Position numbers and translations under genes: made by a program | Assembly (NCBI GenBank): GCA_949293415.1 | Contig: CASFDK010000043.1 | Location: forward strand, 150,047 to 214,046 | Direction: 5' to 3' | DNA length: 64,000 nt | From: an uncultured Verrucomicrobiota bacterium | GTDB taxonomy: Bacteria; Verrucomicrobiota; Verrucomicrobiia; Opitutales; Intestinicryptomonadaceae | Notes under the pieces: generated by a model | What the model was told of the DNA's origin: nothing | Seen by the model: the letters and a program-made list of their open reading frames with translations, nothing else | Databases searched by the model: none | Shown here: positions 7,499-15,070 of the stretch, in pieces | How positions within the stretch are numbered: position 1 is the first letter of the stretch | Layout of the letters: each line of letters begins with the position of its first letter

Positions 7499-8151
7499 TT
7501 TGTCCAAACACCCCAAAAAGCGTTATCTCCAAACTGATGCGCAAAGACGGCGACAGGCTGCTGTGGAACAACTCGTGGCAGATTTTCTTCGACGTCTATT
7601 TCGACATCGTCAAGTTGATGGCACAAAAAAGTCTGCGGAAGCTCGGCTGGTGTTCGATATCGGATGCCGACGTTGACGAGATTGTCTCGAACACGTTTTC
7701 GTCGCTGATTGACTCGTTTTCCGACGGAAAATACAAGCCGTCGGACGACCGACACTTCCGCGGATTTCTCAAGCAGATTGTCACGCGCCGCGCGGTCGAT
7801 TTCCTGCGCACGCAGGACAAAAAGCGCACGATTTCTGTCGAGTCCATCGAAATAATCAGCGCGCTGCACCGCGAAAACGAGGCAGCCGAAGACTACTTCG
7901 AAAAGCTCGACGACGAGGAAATGAGGCTCTACCGACGAACCCAGATTATGGATTTGTGGGAGTCTATCCGCCCCGCCTACAGCCCCGAAACCGCGCTGAT
8001 TTTCGAGATGCGCATCCTGCGCGGAATATCGGTAACAGAGATTTGCGAAGAGCTTAATGTAGACCGCACGAAAGTCGACAAAGCCGTGCACCGCATACGC
8101 AAAAAGCTGCGCGAGGAATGCCAAAAAGAAAACATCGGAAAGGATTTTTAG
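7495..8151 (+). CDS. ECF-type RNA polymerase sigma factor
   Basis: 218 residues. Sigma region 2 spans about 25-105 (ADVDEIVSNTFSSLI followed by HFRGFLKQIVTRRAVDFLR). Region 4 spans about 160-210, with a helix-turn-helix ISVTEICEELNVDRTKVDKA and a basic end VHRIRKKLREE. Regions 1.1 and 3 are absent, as in ECF factors. Its ATG overlaps the kinase stop, placing it in the group of ECF factors that travel with Ser/Thr kinases instead of membrane anti-sigma factors. Control by phosphorylation is therefore plausible. A 65-aa charged protein follows 2 bases later. Target promoters cannot be read from the window. Confidence 0.85.
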   Translation: MICPNTPKSVISKLMRKDGDRLLWNNSWQIFFDVYFDIVKLMAQKSLRKLGWCSISDADVDEIVSNTFSSLIDSFSDGKYKPSDDRHFRGFLKQIVTRRAVDFLRTQDKKRTISVESIEIISALHRENEAAEDYFEKLDDEEMRLYRRTQIMDLWESIRPAYSPETALIFEMRILRGISVTEICEELNVDRTKVDKAVHRIRKKLREECQKENIGKDF

Positions 8152-8153
8152 CA

Positions 8154-8351
8154 ATGAAAGACGTTGAAAACAACAGCGACAAAGAAAAGCAAAACGGAAT
8201 CGACGACGACTCGATAATATCCGAATTGCAACAAGCCTACAAGGACATAGAATCGAAGCGCAACAACGCCGAGTTCAAAAAAATCAAACACGCGGTGGAG
8301 CAAAAAGTTCTGCTAAAAGACAAGGAACTGAAGGAAAAAACACAGGGTTAA
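8154..8351 (+). CDS. 65-aa highly charged helical protein, third gene of kinase/sigma operon
   Basis: The start at 8154 is chosen because it follows the sigma factor stop by 2 bases; a longer reading frame would overlap the sigma gene. The protein is very Lys/Glu/Asp-rich (MKDVENNSDKEK), has no signal or membrane segment and looks helical or coiled-coil from about 18 to 62 (ISELQQAYKDIES, then KKIKHAVEQKVLLKDKELKE). The family is not recognised. Its position after an ECF factor suggests a sigma-binding or anti-sigma-like partner; this is inference. A strong terminator follows 33 bases downstream. Confidence 0.55.
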   Translation: MKDVENNSDKEKQNGIDDDSIISELQQAYKDIESKRNNAEFKKIKHAVEQKVLLKDKELKEKTQG

Positions 8352-8384
8352 CGATTGCCTTAATGTTGGTTTGTTCTTTAGCAT

Positions 8385-8417
8385 ACATCCCGATGCCTTT
8401 GGGTCGGGATGTTTTTT
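8385..8417 (+). terminator. intrinsic terminator of the kinase/sigma operon
   Basis: A 9-bp stem, ACATCCCGA / TCGGGATGT, with a 10-base loop and a T6 tail. Confidence 0.85.
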
Positions 8418-8488
8418 ATCTCCAAAAAAAGGAAACGCGTGGCGGAAATATTGTTCCGTCGCGCGCTTTGTCTTGGGAGTATGACAAA

Positions 8489-9973
8489 TTATTTCAAGTT
8501 TGCGCTTCGGTCGGACGGAATTTTATAGTTCTTCTCTATCCGCGCGCGCGCCGATTTCATTTCCTTTATGTCGATTATGGCAAATCCGTTGTCCTTGAAT
8601 TCGAATTTGACGTATCCGTCTTTCTGTGCGTCTATTATTTCGGCAAGGTCTTTTAGACAGCTTATTTTTTTGCCGTTCACCTTTTCCAAAATGCGGTTTG
8701 CCATATTTTCGTATCCGATATTGACTTCGTCGCCCATAACCTGCGCGAGAACAACAACCTCTTTCTTCCCGTCCTTGAGCGGTTCGCCCACGAGCGCAAC
8801 AAGGTCCATTGGCGGATTGTCGGAGTTCCGCCATTCGTCGAGATAACTAAGCGTAAGCGGCGAGAATACGAATCCGCCTATGATGAAATAGTTCGGCGTT
8901 TTATCGTACATGCGCGGAGCGACGGACAGGCGCGGATAAGTGAGTTTTGCGGTTGCGGCAAATTCTTTGCCGTCGCGCAGAACTTTCAAACCGACGGTTT
9001 CGCCGAACTGCTTTCTGTCGGATATGCTACTGTAGAGAACGTTTTCGCCCCTCTCGTTTTTTACCTTGCCGTTGTTCATTATCCTGAAGCCGTCGATTTC
9101 GAGGAGAACATCGCCAACCTTTATTTCGGGCGTGCTTTGCAGGGTGTCTTTTACCTTGCATACGGCGATTCCGCTCTGGTCGTCGCGCATTTTGAAATAT
9201 CGGCGCGTGCTCGGGTTTTCCAATGTCTGCGCCTCGAGGTCGAGCATCCCGAAGCCGTCAACTTTGCCGTCGGAAACGTCCTTCAGAAAATGGCGGATTA
9301 CGTCGGTGTGTATCATATAGCCCACGCCTTCGGCGTTGCCCACCCCCTGAAATGCGATACCCGCAATTTTGCCGTCGAATATTACGGGGCCGCCGCTGTT
9401 TCCGGGGTTAATCGCCGCGTCGAGCTGCGCAGCCAAGTGGCTGTCGTAATAGGAATGCGAATACTGAACGGTTTCGATTCGCGAAACAATCCCCTGCGTA
9501 ATCGACACGCCGTCGCCGCCGAGCGGATAGCCCACCGCGAAAACCTGACTCTGCACGGGCGGAGTTTCGCCGATTTCGAACGGCGTTATTCCGTCGAAAA
9601 ATTTGGTGTCCTCAACCTTGAGCAGCGCGAGGTCGCACTGGTGGTTTACGGCGAAAACAGTTGCGGGCATCGGGAAACCGTCGTCGTTTTTCGAAATGGT
9701 TATCAGCTTGGCATCGGCTACATTGTGGGCATTTGTCAGAATGAGATTGCCCGCAATTACTACGCCCGTGCCGTTTCCCTTTTGCTGTCCGCCCGTGCGC
9801 CACGGCGAGAAGAAATCGGGCGAAGCGGCGGTCGCGTTGACCTTGACAACCGCCTTCAACGGATCGTTTTCCGCGGGCAACGCCTGTGCCGATGCTTGCG
9901 CTGGCATCGAAGAGGCAACGCAGGCAAGTCCCAAAATTGACAATAAAGATTTAACAGTTGGTTTTCTTTTCAT
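8489..9973 (-). CDS. secreted trypsin-like serine protease, HtrA/DegP-like with PDZ region
   Basis: 494 residues. A signal peptide covers about 1-30 (ends AQASAQA). The chymotrypsin-fold domain (about 38-240) has the full triad: His83 in LTNAHNVADA, Asp114 in HQCDLALLKV and Ser193 in NPGNSGGPVIFDG. A PDZ-like domain follows at about 265-345 (IKVGDVLLEIDGFRI) and a second, weaker one at about 400-480 (RILEKVNGKKISCLKDLAEI). This is the layout of periplasmic HtrA/DegP quality-control proteases, slightly longer than E. coli DegP (about 474). It converges on the kinase/ECF operon. A role in the same envelope-stress response is plausible, but only proximity supports it. It begins at the first ATG, with no strong Shine-Dalgarno. 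Confidence 0.88.
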   Translation of the reverse strand: MKRKPTVKSLLSILGLACVASSMPAQASAQALPAENDPLKAVVKVNATAASPDFFSPWRTGGQQKGNGTGVVIAGNLILTNAHNVADAKLITISKNDDGFPMPATVFAVNHQCDLALLKVEDTKFFDGITPFEIGETPPVQSQVFAVGYPLGGDGVSITQGIVSRIETVQYSHSYYDSHLAAQLDAAINPGNSGGPVIFDGKIAGIAFQGVGNAEGVGYMIHTDVIRHFLKDVSDGKVDGFGMLDLEAQTLENPSTRRYFKMRDDQSGIAVCKVKDTLQSTPEIKVGDVLLEIDGFRIMNNGKVKNERGENVLYSSISDRKQFGETVGLKVLRDGKEFAATAKLTYPRLSVAPRMYDKTPNYFIIGGFVFSPLTLSYLDEWRNSDNPPMDLVALVGEPLKDGKKEVVVLAQVMGDEVNIGYENMANRILEKVNGKKISCLKDLAEIIDAQKDGYVKFEFKDNGFAIIDIKEMKSARARIEKNYKIPSDRSANLK

Positions 9974-10201
9974 TTCAATAATCTTTCGCTATTTTATTCG
10001 CAAAAAATCGCCAAAACTTCCGTTCTTATTCTCACGAATTACATTGCATTACATTTTAATGCAAGCACGAATTAATATATTTTTTTGGGGGAAGATTTTT
10101 TCCGTTTTAGCGAAGAATGTTTTGAAGAACGAAAACTGTATGAGAAAAACACAGACATACCCGCCGCCGCTCAAATCGGGCGCAGGCACTTCCACGCCGC
10201 C

Positions 10202-10444
10202 CTATTTTTTTGAAAGGACTTTTTTTGCGGCATCGCGCTTTAACTTGTCCAAATCTCTGGCGGGAATGACCGAAATGGGCAGGACAACGCACTTGTGCTT
10301 GTTGTAGTAATCGACAAACGACAGCAGCGACTGGCGGACGACCTCGGAGATCGAAAACCCAGTTTCGGTCTGTATTTTGGTCAAACTTGTTTTGAGTTCG
10401 TCGTCGACGCGCAAGATAATGTTGGATGTCAATTTGGGCTTCAT
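10202..10444 (-). CDS. ribbon-helix-helix-type DNA-binding protein
   Basis: 80 residues. The N-terminus NIILRVDDELKTSLTKIQTE and then GFSISEVVRQSLLSFVDYY follow the RHH/CopG pattern of one beta strand and two helices. The C-terminal half is basic (DLDKLKRDAAKKVLSKK). Such proteins bind operators as dimers and often autoregulate or act as antitoxins, but no toxin-like gene is next to it. It is divergent from the AT-rich membrane gene cluster starting at 10527, with an 82-base shared upstream region. Target unknown. Confidence 0.65.
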   Translation of the reverse strand: MKPKLTSNIILRVDDELKTSLTKIQTETGFSISEVVRQSLLSFVDYYNKHKCVVLPISVIPARDLDKLKRDAAKKVLSKK

Positions 10445-10526
10445 TCGGAAAATCCTACCAACTTAGAACCAATTACAAAGTTTTTACTTGCACTACAAAA
10501 CATCGCTCGTATATACAAAATAGAAT

Positions 10527-11369
10527 ATGAATACAAAATCAGAAGAAACCATCGGAGGAAAAAATAGCTTAAACAAAGTTTCGCTTACAATAGCCCTTGT
10601 ATTACTTGCTATTATTTTAATTATGTCTCTTATTGGGACATTTATGATAGGGAGATCTTCTGTCACGACTACCACTACAATAATTTCCGAACCTAATCCA
10701 ACCAAGGTATCATATGTACTCAGCGGAGTAGATAAACTTATCGTAGCCGAATCAATCATCAGATTTACCGACACCCACCCAATTACGCACAAGTGGAAAA
10801 AATTCGGAATGAGTTTTGAAAAAAAAATTCAATACCTAATTACACTCGATGCGATATATCAATACTATGTAAAATTTGGAGATTTTGATTTAACAATAGA
10901 GAATGGATTAGCCTACGTTTATGTAAACCCGCTTATCCTTAATGAGCCTGTAGGTTTCCATAACCAAGAGATAAAAGAATTGACCGAAGAAGGATGGTTA
11001 CGTGTATCGAGCAAAGAGAGGCTGGAAAAGTTAAATAATGATTATTTTAAATCTGGCAAGTTACAGGAAAAACTTACCGAACAAGGGAAATTGGAACTCA
11101 ACAATGCACAGCGCGTCGCAAAAGAAAGTATAGCAGAGATAATGGTGACCAAAATTTTTCCTTGGATGGGAGATATAAATATCAACGACCCGTCAAGGGT
11201 CATCGTAAAATTTGAGCGGTGTCCGCAAGAAACAGTAAAAAGTTTGGAAGGAGTTGAACTAAAATCTCCCAATAGCACGGAAAACAAGATGATTGAATCC
11301 CCCAAGAGCACGGATTTGCCCCTTGAAGAATTAAAGCTCGAATTTGATCCTAATTCTGTGATGTTGTAA
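10527..11369 (+). CDS. unrecognised single-pass membrane protein, AT-rich gene
   Basis: 280 residues. A membrane segment lies at about 18-42 (SLTIALVLLAIILIMSLIGT), followed by a Thr-rich stretch and a soluble, presumably extracytoplasmic domain of about 230 residues with mixed alpha/beta character. The organisation recalls DUF4230-like anchored proteins, but I cannot confirm membership. Codon and base use is clearly more AT-rich than the flanking genes, suggesting recent acquisition or relaxed selection. It starts a run of four short membrane-protein genes on the same strand. Function unknown. Confidence 0.6.
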   Translation: MNTKSEETIGGKNSLNKVSLTIALVLLAIILIMSLIGTFMIGRSSVTTTTTIISEPNPTKVSYVLSGVDKLIVAESIIRFTDTHPITHKWKKFGMSFEKKIQYLITLDAIYQYYVKFGDFDLTIENGLAYVYVNPLILNEPVGFHNQEIKELTEEGWLRVSSKERLEKLNNDYFKSGKLQEKLTEQGKLELNNAQRVAKESIAEIMVTKIFPWMGDININDPSRVIVKFERCPQETVKSLEGVELKSPNSTENKMIESPKSTDLPLEELKLEFDPNSVML

Positions 11370-11395
11370 GCAACGCGAAAACACACGCTAAATAC

Positions 11396-11623
11396 ATGAA
11401 CAGCTCAAAATACACAAATCGTCCTCGCGTGGTCGGAAATGGGTTCGTGATATCGCCATTGATAATAGTTGCCGCCGCCGTCGCAATAGGTATCCTAATG
11501 ATATCTGCGACCGTCAGCGGAAAACTTGCTACAATGAGTATCCCTTGGTGGGGGTATTGTAGTTTTTTAATGTTCACAACGGTTATTGTTGTATACATAA
11601 TCAGAAAGGTATGTAAAAAATGA
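11396..11623 (+). CDS. small two-pass membrane protein, unrecognised
   Basis: 75 residues with two hydrophobic segments, about 18-40 and 50-68, and a basic C-terminus (IIRKVCKK). It starts 26 bases after the preceding gene and overlaps the next start (ATGA at 11620), so it is probably translated as part of the AT-rich operon. No family recognised. Confidence 0.5.
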   Translation: MNSSKYTNRPRVVGNGFVISPLIIVAAAVAIGILMISATVSGKLATMSIPWWGYCSFLMFTTVIVVYIIRKVCKK

Positions 11624-12093
11624 AAAAATGGCTCTACGATTCGGTTGTAAAGTATTGTGGCGAAGACCTACAAGAAGTTAGGAACGATGCAGCAAACAAA
11701 CTCGGGGTTATATTTTTCTTTGTCGCAATATTGACATCGCTGCTTGTCTTTTTATTGCCCAAGATGCTTCCGATTTTAAAATCAAAGCTAAAGTTTTCAA
11801 ATGAGACTCTGCATAAGCTCACAATCGCCGTTGTAGTTCTTATTTCGTTATTATTTCTTGTGGGTATTTACTTCGTCGAAATGCCATGTTCCGGCGTCTG
11901 CGCAATTCTCTACTTGTTGATTGTTTCGTCGATTCCGGTAGCCAAGCTTTTGCGCTCGATAAAAGAAGACGATCTTCTGTCGTCAAAATTGTACATAGGA
12001 CAAATTCGAGCATTTTATACAATAGTGTTAATAATATTGTTAACATACCAGATTGTTTTAAATATGCTAGATTTCAGTAAAATCCCCCATTAA
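11620..12093 (+). CDS. four-pass membrane protein, unrecognised
   Basis: 157 residues. A polar N-terminus (MKKWLYDSVVKYCGEDLQEV) is followed by about four membrane helices near 28-48, 66-85, 92-108 and 128-148. It is coupled to the preceding 75-aa gene by an ATGA overlap. AT-rich. No catalytic motif or known family seen. Confidence 0.55.
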   Translation: MKKWLYDSVVKYCGEDLQEVRNDAANKLGVIFFFVAILTSLLVFLLPKMLPILKSKLKFSNETLHKLTIAVVVLISLLFLVGIYFVEMPCSGVCAILYLLIVSSIPVAKLLRSIKEDDLLSSKLYIGQIRAFYTIVLIILLTYQIVLNMLDFSKIPH

Positions 12094-12108
12094 GCGTGCG
12101 TTTCGAGA

Positions 12109-12522
12109 ATGAAAAAATACTATTTCTTTTCGAGCTATTTCGATGTGTTTGCGAATGTCCTCGCGGGGCTATTTGTTCTTGTTGACAATTTTTCGTACGA
12201 CGAACGGGGGCTTGCAATAAGCCCGTCGGCGGCAATCCATCTGGGCGCGTGGGGCGTTTTGTGTTATCTCTGGCTTGTATTCATCACGAACCGCGGCAGA
12301 CCGATAAGTTCGGTTTTTGCCGTTCCCGTCAAGATGTTGTTGACGGCTGTGTTTTTTCTGTCGAGTGCGGGCGTGGTTTCGGCGATATTCAAAAAGGACG
12401 CCCCGATAACCGAAAGAGCCGCAAAAGGGATAATCTCCGCCCTGTTCTTTTGGTTGGCGAGAAAAACAATTAAAAGCGTAGACGTCGGTGCGGGCTTCGA
12501 AAAGACCAACCCGCGCCGATAA
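12109..12522 (+). CDS. four-pass membrane protein, unrecognised
   Basis: 137 residues with hydrophobic segments near 10-25, 42-60, 74-92 and 104-118, and a basic tail. Base composition returns here to the GC level of the rest of the window, unlike the three genes before it. It lies 15 bases after the previous gene and is closed by a hairpin terminator. Function unknown. Confidence 0.5.
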   Translation: MKKYYFFSSYFDVFANVLAGLFVLVDNFSYDERGLAISPSAAIHLGAWGVLCYLWLVFITNRGRPISSVFAVPVKMLLTAVFFLSSAGVVSAIFKKDAPITERAAKGIISALFFWLARKTIKSVDVGAGFEKTNPRR

Positions 12523-12539
12523 ACATCGGCGGGTTTGGT
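12505..12539. terminator. hairpin at the convergent end of the membrane gene cluster and the mannosidase
   Basis: ACCAACCCGCGCCGAT pairs with ATCGGCGGGTTTGGT around an AAAC loop, with one bulge. It overlaps the last codons and stop of the plus-strand gene and has no long T-run, so efficiency is uncertain. Confidence 0.5.
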
Positions 12540-12561
12540 AATAAGGCTTGTCGAATTCCCG

Positions 12562-14841
12562 CTACAGGTTGCTGTCTTTTTTTACGGCGAACGAGTATTT
12601 CGAATTGTATTCGGGGTGTCCGTCAACTTCGAGCAGGAAGTCGAACCTGTCGGTCTTCGACAAATCGGGAAGAACGAAAGTCGCCCGCGGTCCGAGAACG
12701 TTTTTATTCGCTTCCGCAGGCGGGCAATTCCACGTTAGCACTTTCGTCTTTTTCCCGTCGATTAAAACGTAGGCGTTAATGTCAAGAGCGTCCACCTTTT
12801 TAAAGGAGTCGTTTAGCAGCGCAATTTCCGCGCTGAATTCGTCGCCCGAATACCAGTTGAACTTCGGGAATCTTGCGCTTGCGAGCACAGGACGGCACGA
12901 GTCTTTCACCGCCTCGAATGCGGGCTTTTTTATATCGGGATAAGCAACGATTGAATTGTTTGCAACCGTCCGCCACGAATCGTTATAGCACCAATTTATT
13001 ACCATCGAACAATGCGGCTTCTGTCGCCGCGCCTCTTCGAATATCGCCTTGTAGCCCTGTACCTGCAGAAAGTTGCTCTTCTCGACCATATCTTCGAGCG
13101 ACTCGGGCTTATCTCTGAAAACAAGTTCCAAGTCGGGTAGGCAAAGCCACCTGTCGGGTCCGAACGCGTTGAAGCCGTGGTGCGCAATCCAAGATTTTGT
13201 GGGCTTGATTTGCCGAAGTTCGTTTTCGGGAATGACCTTTTTGATTACCCCAATCGGCGAAATCGACGGCACGCCGAATTCCGTATAGGCAACGGCGTTG
13301 AAGTCGCGGAAATAGTTAATCATCGTCTTTTTGTCGCGCGGGTGGAAGAAATAGTAGGGACCGTGCATTACGCCGTTCATAGGCGACGTGTAGAGGAACG
13401 GAGTCTTTCGGTCGAACTTATAGCAAATTGCGTTTAGCAGGCGCAGTGCGTAGCTTTGGTCATCCATTCCCGACCACTTCTGGAAAAGCTCATTGCCGCC
13501 GCACCACATGGCAAGCGACGCGTGTCGGCGCACGCGCCTGACAATCGAAGTGGCCTCGCGCTCGAGAACATCTAAGTAGCGGTCGTCGTTTTTGTAGTTG
13601 TTGCACGCGAGCGGGAATTCCTGCCAGACCAAAATTCCGTACTTATCGCACGCCTCGAAAAACGACTCCTTGTTGACGAGCGCACCGCCCCAACATCTGA
13701 AAATATTGAAATTTGCCTCCCTGCCGTATTTCACGAGCGTTTCGTAGCGTTCGCGTGTGATAGTGCCGTTGAACAATTCGGGGTTCACCCAGTTCGAGCC
13801 TTTTGCGAAAATGCGTCGGTTGTTTAGCAGAATCTGCATGGGGAATGCGGGACGCTCACCGCGCTTTGCCGTTGCGCCTTGGTATTCGCCGTCGTTGAGC
13901 ACGAGGGAAAGTTTTTTGAAGCCGACTTTTTCGGAAATGCTCTGCAGTTCCCTCTTGTCCGAATCGAAAAGTTTGAGGTTGAAGGTATACAAGTACGGCT
14001 TTCCGTGGTCGTGAGTCCACCACAGATTCGGGTTTTCCAAAACGCCTTCGTCTTTCGAGGAAAAGCTTTTCGAATCTATCCGTCCCGATTTCTCGGCGGC
14101 GACTTTGCCGTTTTCGTCGAGCAGCCGCCACTGGTAGATGCAACCCTTCAGCGACTTTCCCGAAAATTCGAGCGAAAGTTTTGCCGTCTTCAAATCGTCG
14201 GAAAGAACGTACGAAAAATACTGCTCGCCGATAAAAGAGCCGTTGCGGATTTCAAGCCCGGTTTCGTCCCAAATGCCGAGGCAGACCATCCGCGGATTCC
14301 AGTCCCAACCGTAGTTTACGGGCGGCTTAAAACTGCCGTCCGCCTGCGCACGGAAGTCGGCGGGGGCGAGTTTTGCGTCTTTGCCGCGCGATTTCGGCGC
14401 GGGATGGACTACCACTTTCAGCTCGTTGTTTTCGGCGAGAATGTCGGTAAGTTCAATGTTTACTGGTGTAAACATTCCCTCCTGCGAGAATATTTTTTTG
14501 CCGTTGAAAATTATGTCGAATTTGTAGTCTATGCCTTTCGAAACAAAGAAAAGCCTCTGATTGCGGTCGAGTTTGGGTTTGGGGAAATACGCGCGGTAGG
14601 TAAAATAGCAGTCCTCCAGAAATTCGTATTTTTTTATGTTGTCGGCATAGTCAAGTTCGGGGAGTCTTTTGCCCTTGCCGATGTCGAGTTGTACCGCTCC
14701 GGGGACGGTTGCGGGAAAATATTCCGACGGTTCTTCACCGTATTTCTCCGCATAACCTACCCGCCAAGAAAGCGGCGTAATTTCGGCGTTCGCGCATATC
14801 GAAAAAAGGAGAAACAGGATGGAGACGGCAAGATTTTTCAT
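12562..14841 (-). CDS. secreted beta-mannosidase (GH2)
   Basis: 759 residues from the ATG at 14839-14841, chosen because it opens a signal peptide (MKNLAVSILFLLFSICANA) absent from the longer frame. GH2 sandwich domains come first, then the (alpha/beta)8 barrel with FRCWGGALV (381-389), VWQEFP (405-410), WCGGNE (446-451, acid/base Glu451) and YTEFGVPS (519-526, nucleophile Glu521). These motifs are those of beta-mannosidases, which trim beta-1,4-mannose from mannans and N-glycan cores. At 759 residues it is shorter than typical members (820-880). The signal peptide places it in the periplasm or outside. It is convergent with the membrane gene cluster and 230 bases from the PEP-CTERM gene on the same strand. 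Confidence 0.88.
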   Translation of the reverse strand: MKNLAVSILFLLFSICANAEITPLSWRVGYAEKYGEEPSEYFPATVPGAVQLDIGKGKRLPELDYADNIKKYEFLEDCYFTYRAYFPKPKLDRNQRLFFVSKGIDYKFDIIFNGKKIFSQEGMFTPVNIELTDILAENNELKVVVHPAPKSRGKDAKLAPADFRAQADGSFKPPVNYGWDWNPRMVCLGIWDETGLEIRNGSFIGEQYFSYVLSDDLKTAKLSLEFSGKSLKGCIYQWRLLDENGKVAAEKSGRIDSKSFSSKDEGVLENPNLWWTHDHGKPYLYTFNLKLFDSDKRELQSISEKVGFKKLSLVLNDGEYQGATAKRGERPAFPMQILLNNRRIFAKGSNWVNPELFNGTITRERYETLVKYGREANFNIFRCWGGALVNKESFFEACDKYGILVWQEFPLACNNYKNDDRYLDVLEREATSIVRRVRRHASLAMWCGGNELFQKWSGMDDQSYALRLLNAICYKFDRKTPFLYTSPMNGVMHGPYYFFHPRDKKTMINYFRDFNAVAYTEFGVPSISPIGVIKKVIPENELRQIKPTKSWIAHHGFNAFGPDRWLCLPDLELVFRDKPESLEDMVEKSNFLQVQGYKAIFEEARRQKPHCSMVINWCYNDSWRTVANNSIVAYPDIKKPAFEAVKDSCRPVLASARFPKFNWYSGDEFSAEIALLNDSFKKVDALDINAYVLIDGKKTKVLTWNCPPAEANKNVLGPRATFVLPDLSKTDRFDFLLEVDGHPEYNSKYSFAVKKDSNL

Positions 14842-15016
14842 CTTTATTCGAAAGAAATTATAGGTAGATAATCGATTAACTAAACCCAACCGCGCGGACT
14901 TTGCAACAAAAAAACGTATATTTTTCGGGCTTGAAATCGGTTTGCGTACACTAAACGTGCAAACCTGCGGGTACGCGAAACGCCGCCGCAATGTTACGCC
15001 GCCGCCCAACTCTACG

Positions 15017-15048
15017 CAAAAAAAAGGCGCACGCTAAACGTACGCCTT
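15017..15048 (-). terminator. intrinsic terminator of the PEP-CTERM gene
   Basis: Minus strand: AAGGCGTACG, TTTAG loop, CGTGCGCCTT and then a T-run of about eight; one mismatch in a 10-bp stem. Confidence 0.8.
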
Positions 15049-15070
15049 CCGAATTCTGCAACCGGCTTAT

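Noticed and set aside
12562..15009. Longer mannosidase start at 15009
   Set aside because: The added 56 residues are basic, without domain, and would hide the evident signal peptide that starts at 14841.
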